NCBI GenBank assembly: GCA_027490055.1
Contig: JAIXYV010000013.1
Location: 1-37,254, forward strand
DNA: 37,254 nucleotides
Source of the DNA: Bacteroidota bacterium
Lineage (GTDB): Bacteria > Bacteroidota > Bacteroidia > NS11-12g > UBA955
Direction: 5' to 3'
Shown in pieces: positions 26,192 to 35,305 of this stretch (positions are counted from its first letter, which is position 1; every line of letters begins with the position of its first letter). The notes below the pieces were generated by a model. It saw only the letters and a list, made by a program, of their open reading frames with translations. It was not told the origin of the DNA and searched no databases. The translations under genes were made by a program, and so were the position numbers.

Positions 26192-26793
26192 TAGTGCATT
26201 CTATCGCCTCTTAACTCCATCGATTTCATGATCTCTGCTTCTGCAATTAAGAACTCCTTCCAGCGCTGCTGAACATACTCGGCAGGCATTATGGTTTTTG
26301 CCAGGTGAATGAAGGTGTGGTAGTGACCAGCTTCGCTCTCCATAAACTCGCGGTAAAACGATTTGAGTTCATCATCCTGAATATACAAACTCAGGAGTCT
26401 GAAACGCTCGCAGCTTCTGGCTTCAATCATGGCGCTTATCAGTAATTTTTCTACCGCAACCTGCTCCGGTTTTAAGCCTCTTTTTTCTATAGCAAATAAT
26501 TTATTGACGTATTCGTCTTTGCGCGGAAGTTCGAATTTCAAACCGCGTTTCTTCAATTCTTTCAGCACCCTTCTGAAGTGCCCCCATTCTTCGGCAACAA
26601 TTGGTGTTACCTCTTCCACAATATTTTCGTAATGGGCATATTTTACAATTAAAGAGATACAAGTGGTGGCAGCTTTCTGCTCGCACCAGGCATGGTCGCT
26701 CAATATTTCCCCTATCTGCATCTCTGCAATGTTTACCCATCTTGGGTCGGTGGCCATAACAAGGCCCAGTTTTGTTTTTTGTACTTCTGACAT
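26191..26793 (-). CDS. miaE: tRNA-(ms2io6A) hydroxylase
   Basis: This ferritin-like di-iron enzyme hydroxylates the isopentenyl side chain of ms2i6A37 in tRNAs reading UNN codons. The iron ligands are spread over a four-helix bundle in the expected segments: 'HAWCEQKAA', 'EEWGHFRRV', 'EARSCERFRL' and 'ESEAGHYHTF'. The length of 200 residues is normal. It requires MiaA and MiaB, whose genes are not in the window. The start overlaps the stop of the MFS gene by one base (TGATG), and its own stop overlaps the DUF421 start by one base. Confidence 0.93.
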   Translation of the reverse strand: MSEVQKTKLGLVMATDPRWVNIAEMQIGEILSDHAWCEQKAATTCISLIVKYAHYENIVEEVTPIVAEEWGHFRRVLKELKKRGLKFELPRKDEYVNKLFAIEKRGLKPEQVAVEKLLISAMIEARSCERFRLLSLYIQDDELKSFYREFMESEAGHYHTFIHLAKTIMPAEYVQQRWKEFLIAEAEIMKSMELRGDRMH

Positions 26794-28013
26794 CAGTCTA
26801 TCTCGTGGTAATTGAGATCCTTGCTAAAGGTCTCTTTCATAAATGTTAGTGCAAAAATAGCGAGAGAAAAGCAAACAGCACCAACAATTATTGCAGCATT
26901 CTGCACATCGGTTTTTTCGGCCAGATATTTAAAACTAAGTGTAATTGGCACTACGGCACCTCTCACGAAATTAGGAACAGTATTCGTTACGGTACTTCTG
27001 ATATTGGTGCCAAAATTTTCTGCGGCTACCTGAACAAACAAAGCCCAGTATCCTGTGGCCATACCCAGAAGCAGACAATTAAATCTGAATTCATTAAGTG
27101 TAGGATGAGCATCTGTCAAAAAATAGGCTACTAAAACGACGGACAAGAACAAATAAATCAATATTACCTTCTTCCTGCTTTTTAGCCACTGACTTAGTAA
27201 GCCACTCACAACATCTCCTACACATAAACCTATGTAAGTAAACATGACGGCCTGACCCATCATTTGCTTATCAGCAACTCCTTCTATTTTAATAAACCTG
27301 GGTGAAAGATTGATCAATACGCCTATCATGTACCAGATAGGTACACCTATTAGTATACACTGTAAATAGAGAAATGCGCGATTCTTATTTTTAAACAGCA
27401 TAAGAAAATTTCCTTTGCTGACAGAATGTGATTCTTTGAGCGCATTGTACATACCAGACTCTAATGCTCCGGCTCTTAAAGCCAGTAATGCCAGTCCCAA
27501 ACCACCTCCAATAAAATACGAGATATTCCAGTCGAATAATTTACCTACAAATGCGGCAGCCACAGCACCAAGTGCGCCGAAAGACACAATGATCATGGTA
27601 CCGATACCGCGCTTGTCTTTATGTAAAGTTTCGCTCACTAGCGTAATACCTGCACCGAGTTCACCAGCCAAACCTATTCCTGCCACAAAGCGACAGGCAA
27701 TGTACTGATCGATATTAACCACCAAACCATTAAGGATATTGGCGACAGAATACATAAGGATAGATCCGAAGAGTACAGAGATACGACCTTTCTTATCGCC
27801 GAGTATTCCCCATATCAAACCACCGATCAACATACCCATCATTTGCCAGTTAAACAGCGATATTTCGTAAGTTTTATAGGCTTCGCCACTTATTCCGATT
27901 GCAGTCAGACTGGCCTCTTTCACAACATTAAAGAGTATTAAATCGTAGATATCAACGAAATACCCCAAAGCAGCGATAATTACTATCCAATAGGCTTGTT
28001 TATTTTTTGTCAT
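26793..28013 (-). CDS. MFS transporter, metabolite:H+ symporter-like
   Basis: This 406-residue protein has about 12 hydrophobic segments. The motif-A loop 'GILGDKKGRISVLFGS' lies between segments 2 and 3, and 'RFVAGIGLAGELGAG' matches segment 4 of the sugar/metabolite symporter branch. The N-terminal 'YFVDIYDLILFNVV' is typical of the same branch, in which substrates are often organic acids. The actual substrate cannot be assigned. It is the first gene of the MFS-miaE-DUF421 unit, and a -7-like TATACTTG lies about 14 bases upstream on the minus strand (28027-28034). Confidence 0.88.
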   Translation of the reverse strand: MTKNKQAYWIVIIAALGYFVDIYDLILFNVVKEASLTAIGISGEAYKTYEISLFNWQMMGMLIGGLIWGILGDKKGRISVLFGSILMYSVANILNGLVVNIDQYIACRFVAGIGLAGELGAGITLVSETLHKDKRGIGTMIIVSFGALGAVAAAFVGKLFDWNISYFIGGGLGLALLALRAGALESGMYNALKESHSVSKGNFLMLFKNKNRAFLYLQCILIGVPIWYMIGVLINLSPRFIKIEGVADKQMMGQAVMFTYIGLCVGDVVSGLLSQWLKSRKKVILIYLFLSVVLVAYFLTDAHPTLNEFRFNCLLLGMATGYWALFVQVAAENFGTNIRSTVTNTVPNFVRGAVVPITLSFKYLAEKTDVQNAAIIVGAVCFSLAIFALTFMKETFSKDLNYHEID

Positions 28014-28154
28014 AACTTATGTGATGCAAGTATAAGGATAAAGATTAAGGGGAGCAAACAAGGGGAAGGATAAAGGATATGGGATATAGGGTTGCTGACG
28101 CGCGTCGGGATGGGAATGAGAACACACATTCATCTTCTGAATAATAACATGGAT

Positions 28155-28167
28155 GCGTCAGCGACGC
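28155..28167 (+). repeat. short hairpin GCGTC-AGC-GACGC
   Basis: A five-pair perfect stem closes an AGC triloop, with the same layout as the hairpins in the 8.4 kb and 21.3 kb gaps. Confidence 0.7.
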
Positions 28168-28209
28168 TGAACAATCATTAATTATGAAGGATCTGATTTA
28201 ATTGGGTAG

Positions 28210-28230
28210 GTCGGTGGCCGCGACGCCGAC
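28210..28230 (+). repeat. hairpin with CGC loop and nine-base arms
   Basis: GTCGGTGGC and GACGCCGAC pair around CGC with one G-T pair and one mismatch. Confidence 0.6.
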
Positions 28231-28269
28231 ATTAAGAACAGGCCTGGAATAGACCAACGTATAACCGTC

Positions 28270-28282
28270 GGACCCGCGGTCC
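28270..28282 (+). repeat. short hairpin GGACC-CGC-GGTCC
   Basis: The stem is identical to that in the repeat units at 8429, 8629 and 9652, and the loop CGC equals that of the right-hand unit read on its other strand. It ends 4 bases from the DUF6029 stop codon. Confidence 0.7.
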
Positions 28283-28285
28283 ACG

Positions 28286-29965
28286 TTAGAAAGACGTACT
28301 CAAACTCAACCTCACGCCACTAAACGCTGGCTCTACTCTGCAAATACCACCTGTGCAGTTAACCCCTTGCACCTGCTTGATATACGCTAAGGACACTACT
28401 GTTGGTCCGGAAGTATACCCAACATAACCGCTGTAGTAGTGAATGATCTCATCTGAAATAACGCCCTGAGTGAAAGAAGGACGGTAAGGCACTGTGTTTA
28501 CCATATCACCTATAGAGATACTCCAGTGTGGCGAGTAATTTAATTCTGCTACCACATTCATGAAACTTCCTAAATCTTCTTTGGTTTCCAGGTACTGTGA
28601 CTCAAATCTTAAAGAGGTCTTTTTATTTAATTTGTAGACAATTTCTAAAAATGGGGTCAATGCTTTTACATCGTGGTATGTACTGTCACGAACTTTTTGT
28701 TCAAAGCGACTTTGATCGTAGAAGATACTTTGAATACCCAATTTTACTTTGAGGTTCTTATTCACTTTATGCTGCACCTCGGCATAGTACTCGCTGAATA
28801 AATGCTTGGCATTACCCAGACTATCGCCATTGGATTTTAGTGAATTAACATTCGACACATTGAAAGTAAATGTCGTTCCGCGCTTCGGAGTAACCATTAC
28901 CTCTGCCTGCATAGACTCTTCGCCTAAGAACTGCGTTACCGCATTGTATCTGGCCAGCAATCTGTAGGTATTCTGACGGGTAATAGATGGGATATAACCA
29001 ATCAGTCCGTTGTTTAACTGCTCGTTCGGACTGGTACGCATAACAAAATGGTCGATGCGTTTGTACTGTAAATTTACACCGTAAGAAGTTTGTTTCTTTT
29101 TGCCTAATCCCGCCTGTGAATACGATAAAGTATTAAAAATAATATTGCCATCGCTGTTGATTAAGGCACTACCATCCTGATTGCGGATGGCTTCTGATGT
29201 TTTATAGTTGTACTCGCCGTAGTAGCTTAAGTTTTTATAACCAACACGAACGTATCCGTTAAAGGCATAGGTATTGTACTTTGGAACAAAACGCGTTGAG
29301 CGAGGCTGACCATTGATCTCGTCTGCAATAGAATTCATATTAGCCTGATCGAGTGCACGGTTAACTGTAGAAGCACCAAACATGGTATTTAGTCCTTTGC
29401 CAAACACTTTATTGTATTCGACATTCAAGCCTTTGATGGCTTCAGGATATACGCCAAATTTATCGCTGGGGTAATTGCCTTTCTGCTGACCAGCGAAGGC
29501 TTTCAATGCTAAGTTCTTATAGTTGTACTTAACACGAACCCCTTGCATGGCATAATCCAATCCGAGTAAACGCTCTTCATAGGCTCTGAAAATCATACCA
29601 GAACCAAACTGATCATAGAAATATCCTGCAGTCAGGTTGAGGTTACCAATATCTTTAGAAGCCTGCCAGAAACCCAGTCCCTGTTTGTTATAAACAGTCT
29701 GAGGATTCAGCAAAGGCGAGTTATTAAACATGTCATATCTCAGAGAGAAACTGTAACCTTTGATGTTGTAATTTAAGAACAACCAGGCATCGGTACTGCT
29801 CTTATATTTGTTGTACACTTCGGTGGTAGCGCCAATCTTTGCATCCCTGTCATACAACTGGGTATTGCTCATAAAATTACCAGAAAAAGTACCTTTCTCG
29901 TTGTCCTGTGCCTGAAGCGCCAGTGTTGAAAGACCCAAAGTTAATACGGTTAAAATTTTTCTCAT
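28286..29965 (-). CDS. DUF6029 family outer-membrane protein
   Basis: The 559-residue protein begins with a signal peptide ending near 'ALQAQD' (residues 1-20). The rest is rich in alternating aromatic and polar residues as in a beta-barrel, ending with 'VRLSLSTSF', whose terminal F is typical for outer-membrane insertion. The segment 'AGYFYDQFGSGMIFRAYEER', followed by 'LGLDYAMQGVRV', is the part I recognise as DUF6029, a Bacteroidota-restricted family of unknown function. No TonB box or plug domain is visible. It is separated from the MFS unit by a hairpin-rich gap and from the GT2 gene by 43 bases. Confidence 0.82.
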   Translation of the reverse strand: MRKILTVLTLGLSTLALQAQDNEKGTFSGNFMSNTQLYDRDAKIGATTEVYNKYKSSTDAWLFLNYNIKGYSFSLRYDMFNNSPLLNPQTVYNKQGLGFWQASKDIGNLNLTAGYFYDQFGSGMIFRAYEERLLGLDYAMQGVRVKYNYKNLALKAFAGQQKGNYPSDKFGVYPEAIKGLNVEYNKVFGKGLNTMFGASTVNRALDQANMNSIADEINGQPRSTRFVPKYNTYAFNGYVRVGYKNLSYYGEYNYKTSEAIRNQDGSALINSDGNIIFNTLSYSQAGLGKKKQTSYGVNLQYKRIDHFVMRTSPNEQLNNGLIGYIPSITRQNTYRLLARYNAVTQFLGEESMQAEVMVTPKRGTTFTFNVSNVNSLKSNGDSLGNAKHLFSEYYAEVQHKVNKNLKVKLGIQSIFYDQSRFEQKVRDSTYHDVKALTPFLEIVYKLNKKTSLRFESQYLETKEDLGSFMNVVAELNYSPHWSISIGDMVNTVPYRPSFTQGVISDEIIHYYSGYVGYTSGPTVVSLAYIKQVQGVNCTGGICRVEPAFSGVRLSLSTSF

Positions 29966-30008
29966 GAGGGTTCGAAATTACTATAAATATTCAAATTAAT
30001 AAACTGAT

Positions 30009-30752
30009 TCAGAGCTTCCCTTTGGAGAAGTACTTGCGCAGTATGATTTTAAAATGGTTCCAGAAATTAGGCAGAGCGCCATAGTGGTTTTTCAAAACCT
30101 GAAAACGCTCCTTATTACTGGCTTTGCGGTGCTTAGATGAAAAACCATCCAGGGTAAAACAAGCAAGGATGCCTTCCATCTTAACAACGGTCTTGCAATT
30201 TTTAAGGGTACTGATCATCCAGTCGATGTCAGCCACATAACGGTAAGACTCATTGTAATCTGCCGCAAGACTGCGCTTAACAACAAAGCTCTGATGCCCT
30301 ACATTCATTCCCATTTGAAATGATTGCCAGTTCAATCGCTCTGGCAATTGTCTTGTGCTCATCTCTGAGCGTGTACCCAGTGGTTTCCAGTGTTCGTCTA
30401 CCATCATGGTCTCGGCATAGATGACGTCAGGACCAGACTGCAGGTGTTTCAGCAATCGCTCAATTGTCGCGGCATCTTTTGCGAAATCGCCCGAATTAAG
30501 AAACCAGACATACTCGCCTTTGGCCATTTTGAGGCCCTTGTTCATGGCATTGTAAATGCCTTTATCAGGCTCTGATACCCAGTTGTTGCAAATACTTTGC
30601 GAAGCCAGAAAATCTTTGGTGCCGTCAGTTGAATTGCCATCCACAATCACCAGTTCTATGGCCTCATTAAAGGAATGGTCTGAAAAAACCTCCAGGGTTT
30701 TTTTCAGACCATTAATATTGTTATAAGCGATAGAGATGACCGAAAGGATCAT
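30009..30752 (-). CDS. family 2 glycosyltransferase
   Basis: This is a GT-A fold glycosyltransferase of 247 residues. The N-terminus 'ILSVISIAYNNINGLKKTLE' and 'VIVDGNSTDGT' bind the nucleotide sugar, and the metal-binding 'FLNSGD' takes the place of the DxD motif. The pattern 'GIYNAMNKGLKMAKGEYVWF' is typical of WcaA/colanic-acid-like enzymes. No transmembrane segment is seen. Its ATG overlaps the stop of the upstream YfhO-like gene by four bases (ATGA), so it is probably co-translated with it, and a role in surface glycan or lipid-linked sugar assembly is likely. Confidence 0.92.
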   Translation of the reverse strand: MILSVISIAYNNINGLKKTLEVFSDHSFNEAIELVIVDGNSTDGTKDFLASQSICNNWVSEPDKGIYNAMNKGLKMAKGEYVWFLNSGDFAKDAATIERLLKHLQSGPDVIYAETMMVDEHWKPLGTRSEMSTRQLPERLNWQSFQMGMNVGHQSFVVKRSLAADYNESYRYVADIDWMISTLKNCKTVVKMEGILACFTLDGFSSKHRKASNKERFQVLKNHYGALPNFWNHFKIILRKYFSKGKL

Positions 30753-33244
30753 GCTTTCTTGAAGTAGCTACTGATCCACAATCCGATTAATACCAGCATA
30801 CCTAAAAGGATGGCCATAGAAATATACTTCTCGATATTATCGGTTGTTACTTTACCCTTATCAAAATACAATTTTATCTTGTGAGAGCCTGCTGGCACTG
30901 CCATACCACGCAAGGTATAATCTACTTTATTTAAAGTTACTGGCTTGCCATCTAACTCTGCTTTCCAGTCTTCGTAATATATTTCTGAGAAAACCAGGTA
31001 GCCATCATTAGCATTGTTGACTACATAATTCATGGTGTCCGGATGGTAACTTACCAACTCGGCTCTGGCATTGCTGTCTTTGGTAAATGTTTGTGCGTTT
31101 AAACCTTTATTGGCAGGGAAATCAGCCACGAAACTGGCCATTTCTCTCAAATCATTATTGGCTTTTACCATCGCCATATCTTCGCTGGCATTGGCGGCCG
31201 ATTTCAGACTTCCTACAAACCAGGCATTGCCCAAAGCAGTTTGACGAGGGAATGCGCCTCTGGGACCGTCTTTTTGTTTATAGATGATGTATTTACAATT
31301 CATCATATCCAATGCTTTTTCTTGCTGTGCCTGATTAGTATCGGCAATTAATTGAGAAATCACATTTTGATAGCGACTTAATTTAGCTGGATCATAGCCT
31401 CCTACCATTTTATGGAAAGCTGCACCGGTATTGGAGTTGAAAGGATCATTTCCTGAATAATCGATGATACGGTAATGCAATTGTTTGTCCTGAAGAATGG
31501 CTTTGTCGGCATCATCCATTTCAACATCTGTCACTGTTCCTTTTTCAAAAGTAAAATCTTCCCAGCTTAAATATCTCCAGTCGACACCTATCAAGTCTAC
31601 CACTGCAAACAATCCAATCAATGCCATGGCAATATGTTTCTGAATGCGTTTGTTATACCATGCCCATAATAAACCAAAAGCTATAGAGATAAACACCAGG
31701 GATCTTAGTGCGTCTTTCTGCAACAAACTTGCTCTGTCTTCTTTCAGAACAGGAATCAAATTAGAGTACCCTTGTTTTTTCAGTTCCTCATCTCCTGCTC
31801 CGCCCAGCTCCATAATGCTTGAACCCATTAACGCTATCAATAAACAGAAACCGGCAACACCATAGAACGTGTATAATACTTTCTTCCATACTTTAGCCAT
31901 TTCAACAGCTGATACAGTTACCGCAGAAGCATCCGCAGATTTCTTAGCAACTTTATCGGTTTGCCAGGTATCGTATAGTTTTTTCAATCCGAGGAAACCA
32001 AGTAATGGCATTGTTACCTGTGCAATACAGAAGGCCATCATTGGCGTACGGAATTTATTGAAGTATGGCAGATGGTCGAATAACAAATCGTTGATTACTG
32101 AAAAGTGTTTTCCCCATCCTAAAATGAAAGACACTAACGTTAATAATAACAAAGGCCATTTGATAGATTCTGTAACAATGACAGCACCTAGTATAAACAA
32201 GAAAACAATGATGGCGCCGATATAAACCGGACCAGAAGTAGAACTTAAATCACCAAAATACAATGGTGCTCTGTCGCCTCCGCCAGTTGCCTCAAAAAAC
32301 TTAGAAGACTCGCTTACAGGCTCTGCACTACTACCGCCGTAGAAACCTGGAATTAACAAGGTGAATGTTTCACCCATGCTATAACTCCACGCAAATGCAT
32401 AGTCGCGTTCCAAACCACTTGCCCCAGTACCTGTTTTACTTTTGGTGCCACTGCTTACTAAATCATTACCGCCACGCATGGTATTATCGGCAAACTTAGA
32501 AGTAGAGGAGATTTTAGTCATGTTAGCTGCCACACCCGCTCCCACTGCAACAATAGAAATCAGTGCCGCAATAGACAGCTGTTTAAGCTGACCAGCCTTT
32601 ATCATCGTTACCAGATAGTATATACCCATCACCAGTAAACATACGATGGTATAGAAGGTTATCTGATAGTGGAAGTAATACACCTGTAAAGCCATATTGA
32701 AGGCCAATGTGATACCTCCTAATAAATATCTGCCATTGAACAACCAGTGCAATGAAGCAAGTATTGCCGGCATCAATGCCATTGCTAATACCTTGGTATA
32801 GTGGGCCGCTTCGACACTACTGATGCTGTATGTGGCAAATCCATATGCAATGGCCGCCAGCATCCCGAAGAGGGGTTTGACCTTAAAAGCATTCATCAGC
32901 ATATAGAACCCAATAAAGGATAGGAATAAAATCTGGAACGGATAGGCCGTTGAACTGAACGGCGTCAGATAATTATAAGATTTTACAATGTTGCCACTCG
33001 GCTTTCCTTTGATAAGGGTAGATGGCATCCCAGAGAAAATACTGTTGGTCCAGCCCGGAAATTCGCCATCGGCATCGGTATACTTCTTAATCTCGCTGCC
33101 TTTCAGCAAGCCCTGAGTAACGTCATCTTCTTTATGAATGTAGCCGTTAAAGGTTTTCACATAATACACATAGCCTACCAGGAAAAACGCGAAGATTGCA
33201 ATCGCATGAGGTTTGATGTCCTGTATGAGTTTATTGAGGTTCAT
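30749..33244 (-). CDS. YfhO-family polytopic membrane protein
   Basis: This large membrane protein of 831 residues has about a dozen hydrophobic segments in its N-terminal half and near the end, and a long periplasmic-type region between about 560 and 800. The start of the lumenal loop, 'YIHKEDDVTQGLLKGSEIKK', and 'AIAYGFATYSISSVEAAHYT' resemble the Bacteroidota YfhO group, a GT-C-like family linked to glycosylation of envelope polymers such as teichoic acid in Firmicutes. Substrates here are unknown. I chose the ATG at 33244 ('MNLNKLIQDIKPH'); a more upstream ATG (33337) would overlap the divergent FkbM gene and its promoter. It overlaps the GT2 gene by 4 bases. Confidence 0.85.
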   Translation of the reverse strand: MNLNKLIQDIKPHAIAIFAFFLVGYVYYVKTFNGYIHKEDDVTQGLLKGSEIKKYTDADGEFPGWTNSIFSGMPSTLIKGKPSGNIVKSYNYLTPFSSTAYPFQILFLSFIGFYMLMNAFKVKPLFGMLAAIAYGFATYSISSVEAAHYTKVLAMALMPAILASLHWLFNGRYLLGGITLAFNMALQVYYFHYQITFYTIVCLLVMGIYYLVTMIKAGQLKQLSIAALISIVAVGAGVAANMTKISSTSKFADNTMRGGNDLVSSGTKSKTGTGASGLERDYAFAWSYSMGETFTLLIPGFYGGSSAEPVSESSKFFEATGGGDRAPLYFGDLSSTSGPVYIGAIIVFLFILGAVIVTESIKWPLLLLTLVSFILGWGKHFSVINDLLFDHLPYFNKFRTPMMAFCIAQVTMPLLGFLGLKKLYDTWQTDKVAKKSADASAVTVSAVEMAKVWKKVLYTFYGVAGFCLLIALMGSSIMELGGAGDEELKKQGYSNLIPVLKEDRASLLQKDALRSLVFISIAFGLLWAWYNKRIQKHIAMALIGLFAVVDLIGVDWRYLSWEDFTFEKGTVTDVEMDDADKAILQDKQLHYRIIDYSGNDPFNSNTGAAFHKMVGGYDPAKLSRYQNVISQLIADTNQAQQEKALDMMNCKYIIYKQKDGPRGAFPRQTALGNAWFVGSLKSAANASEDMAMVKANNDLREMASFVADFPANKGLNAQTFTKDSNARAELVSYHPDTMNYVVNNANDGYLVFSEIYYEDWKAELDGKPVTLNKVDYTLRGMAVPAGSHKIKLYFDKGKVTTDNIEKYISMAILLGMLVLIGLWISSYFKKA

Positions 33245-33249
33245 ATCTG

Positions 33250-33257
33250 CAAATATA
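33250..33257 (-). promoter_or_regulatory. -7-like element of the YfhO-GT2 unit
   Basis: On the minus strand this reads TATATTTG, an exact TAnnTTTG match 5 bases before the YfhO ATG. The nearest TTG lies about 24 bases further upstream, longer than usual. Confidence 0.35.
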
Positions 33258-33298
33258 TGGTCAAACTCCTGAGAATTTACCCAAAAAATACAGACAAA

Positions 33299-33330
33299 TT
33301 GCAAATCTTTGCTGTAATGCGGTATTTTTG
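33299..33330 (+). promoter_or_regulatory. promoter of the FkbM-GT4 unit
   Basis: TTG at 33299-33301 and TATTTTTG at 33323-33330 are 21 bases apart and match the -33/-7 pattern exactly. The FkbM ATG begins only 5 bases after the -7 element. Confidence 0.5.
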
Positions 33331-33335
33331 CGTGC

Positions 33336-34142
33336 ATGAAGTTTATCCTGCAAACGTTTTTTAAAGGTCTGTACTACTTTCTGAGCGATGCCTCATTCAG
33401 AACTTTCGTCAGATTGTCTGTTCTTTACGGATCATCAAAACGCTATGTCAGGAGAAGCATTTCTATCAAAGGCGCTAAAATGGAAGTGGCAGATGCTAAA
33501 TCTTTCATTTGGCAGTATTATGAAATCTATTTTAAGTCGTACTACGATTTTAAAGCCAACAAGAAAAATCCACTCATTATCGATTGTGGCTCTAATATCG
33601 GATTAGGTTTACTGCGCTTCAAACAACAATACCCTGAAGCTGAAATCCATGCTTTTGAAGCCGACGATTTGATTTGCAATATCCTAAATAAAAACATCGC
33701 AGCGAATCAATTAAAAGGTATTCATGTTCACAACGAGGCTGTGTGGATCAAAGATGAAACCTTGCAGTTCGCTTCAGAAGGTGCCGATGGCGGACAGATT
33801 TCTGAAAACAACGAAGGCACTAAATCAGTTAATGGCATCGACTTCGCCAGATTTTTACAAAGGTTTGAACAGATTGATTTTTTAAAGATTGATATCGAAG
33901 GTGCTGAAACACAATTATTGCCACACATCGCTTCTCAATTGCACAAAGTAGACAACTTGTTTGTCGAATTTCATTCGTATAACGGACAGACTCAGCACTT
34001 AAACGAAGTAATAGCGGCAATGACCTCGGCAGGGCATCGCATCTATATAGACAATGTGGCCTTTAAAAACAGTCCCTTTATTAACAAGACCGGTAAATAC
34101 GGCATGGACTTACAATTAAATATTTTCGCGTACAAACAGTGA
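33336..34142 (+). CDS. FkbM family SAM-dependent methyltransferase
   Basis: This 268-residue methyltransferase has the SAM-binding motif 'LIIDCGSNIGLG' (80-91), the acidic residue 'HAFEADD' after strand 2 and the family hallmark 'IDFLKIDIEGAETQLL'. FkbM proteins methylate hydroxyl groups of sugars or polyketides; in this context O-methylation of a surface glycan is the best guess. It is divergent from the YfhO-like gene with 91 bases between starts, and overlaps the following glycosyltransferase by four bases (GTGA). Confidence 0.92.
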   Translation: MKFILQTFFKGLYYFLSDASFRTFVRLSVLYGSSKRYVRRSISIKGAKMEVADAKSFIWQYYEIYFKSYYDFKANKKNPLIIDCGSNIGLGLLRFKQQYPEAEIHAFEADDLICNILNKNIAANQLKGIHVHNEAVWIKDETLQFASEGADGGQISENNEGTKSVNGIDFARFLQRFEQIDFLKIDIEGAETQLLPHIASQLHKVDNLFVEFHSYNGQTQHLNEVIAAMTSAGHRIYIDNVAFKNSPFINKTGKYGMDLQLNIFAYKQ

Positions 34143-35305
34143 AGATACTGCATGTCAATACCAACGATACGGGAGGAGCAGCCATAGCGGCTAAGCGACT
34201 TCATCTGCTATTGCTGAAGCACGGTATAGAATCCAGAATGTTATTTCTGAAGCGCAGTGGAAAGGTAAAGATTCCGGAAGTATATTACATGGAAGACCTG
34301 TATGGCAAAATACCTTTTAAACTATTTGATAAACTCAACACCCTCTATAACCGAAGATTCAGCTTCACAAAAGCATCGGTATACTTTAACGGACCAGACA
34401 GTTTGTTTGATATCAGCAAACACCCGGCATTTGCATGGGCAGATGTGGTACATTTGCATTGGGTGGTAAAGCTGCTCGACTGGCAATCGGTGTTTAAGCA
34501 CAAAGATAAAAAGTTTGTGTGGACCCTTCACGACATGAATCCATTTACGGGAGGCGAGCACTACAAAACAGGCTATAAGGGCGAATTTGGGTATGCTTCC
34601 AAACGCAATATTGCAGTAAAAAAAGCGGCCATTCAACAAGACCAGATACAAGTTATTTGTCCCAGCGAATGGTTAAGTGACATAGCCAGACAATCAGAAG
34701 TATTCAGCAATCAGGAAGTACGCACCCTGCGCAATCCTATTGACAATAGTGTTTTCAAAGTGATGGATAAAGTGGCTATGAAAACCAAACACGGTTTAGA
34801 TCCGGACAAGAAAAACATTTTGTTTGTAGCTGAAAATCCGCATGATGAACGCAAAGGCTTTGGCTTATTAATGGAGGCTTTAAGCCATCTAAACATGAGT
34901 GATTTTGAAGTAAGTGTGATAGGCAAAGAAACATATGTTCAAAACGCCATCATCGATGCGCATTTCTTTGGCACTGTCAACGACGAGCAGAAAATGGCGG
35001 AGTTATACAATGCCGCGGATGTGTTTGTGATTCCATCCTTAGAAGACAATTTGCCCAATACTGTTTCAGAAGCTTTGTTATGTGGCACTGCTGTCTCGGG
35101 CATGCGCATAGGCGGCATCAAAGAAATGGTTACAGACGGTGTCAATGGCTATTTAAGTGCCAGTCCGGAAGGCCTGGGCGACGCCATCTTCAAAACCTTA
35201 TCATTAAACCTCAGTGCCTCAGACATCCGACAAATCGCTTTGAAAGAATTGGAAGAAAAGCAATTGATAGGAAGATTTGAAAAACTCTATTCAAGTTTTA
35301 CCTAA
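34139..35305 (+). CDS. family 4 glycosyltransferase
   Basis: This GT-B fold enzyme has 388 residues. The N-terminal domain starts 'KILHVNTNDTGGAAIAAKRL', which contains the acceptor-side glycine loop. The C-terminal domain has the nucleotide-sugar pattern 'VIPSLEDNLPNTVSEALLCG' (E-x7-E type), followed by 'GGIKEMVTDGVNGYL'. The start is GTG at 34139, inside a GTGA overlap with FkbM; it gives the canonical N-terminus of the family and no nearby ATG does. The 3' end overlaps the convergent T9SS gene by eight bases. The donor and acceptor sugars are unknown. Confidence 0.92.
   Translation: MKILHVNTNDTGGAAIAAKRLHLLLLKHGIESRMLFLKRSGKVKIPEVYYMEDLYGKIPFKLFDKLNTLYNRRFSFTKASVYFNGPDSLFDISKHPAFAWADVVHLHWVVKLLDWQSVFKHKDKKFVWTLHDMNPFTGGEHYKTGYKGEFGYASKRNIAVKKAAIQQDQIQVICPSEWLSDIARQSEVFSNQEVRTLRNPIDNSVFKVMDKVAMKTKHGLDPDKKNILFVAENPHDERKGFGLLMEALSHLNMSDFEVSVIGKETYVQNAIIDAHFFGTVNDEQKMAELYNAADVFVIPSLEDNLPNTVSEALLCGTAVSGMRIGGIKEMVTDGVNGYLSASPEGLGDAIFKTLSLNLSASDIRQIALKELEEKQLIGRFEKLYSSFT

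Larger units (their letters stand above)
28014..28285. other. hairpin-rich intergenic region
   Basis: This 272-base gap between the MFS and DUF6029 genes contains a purine-rich imperfect repeat (near 28030-28090), a palindrome GACGCGCGTC (about 28097-28106) and three triloop hairpins (28155, 28210, 28270). No reading frame of interest and no T-tract terminator are seen. Confidence 0.7.
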
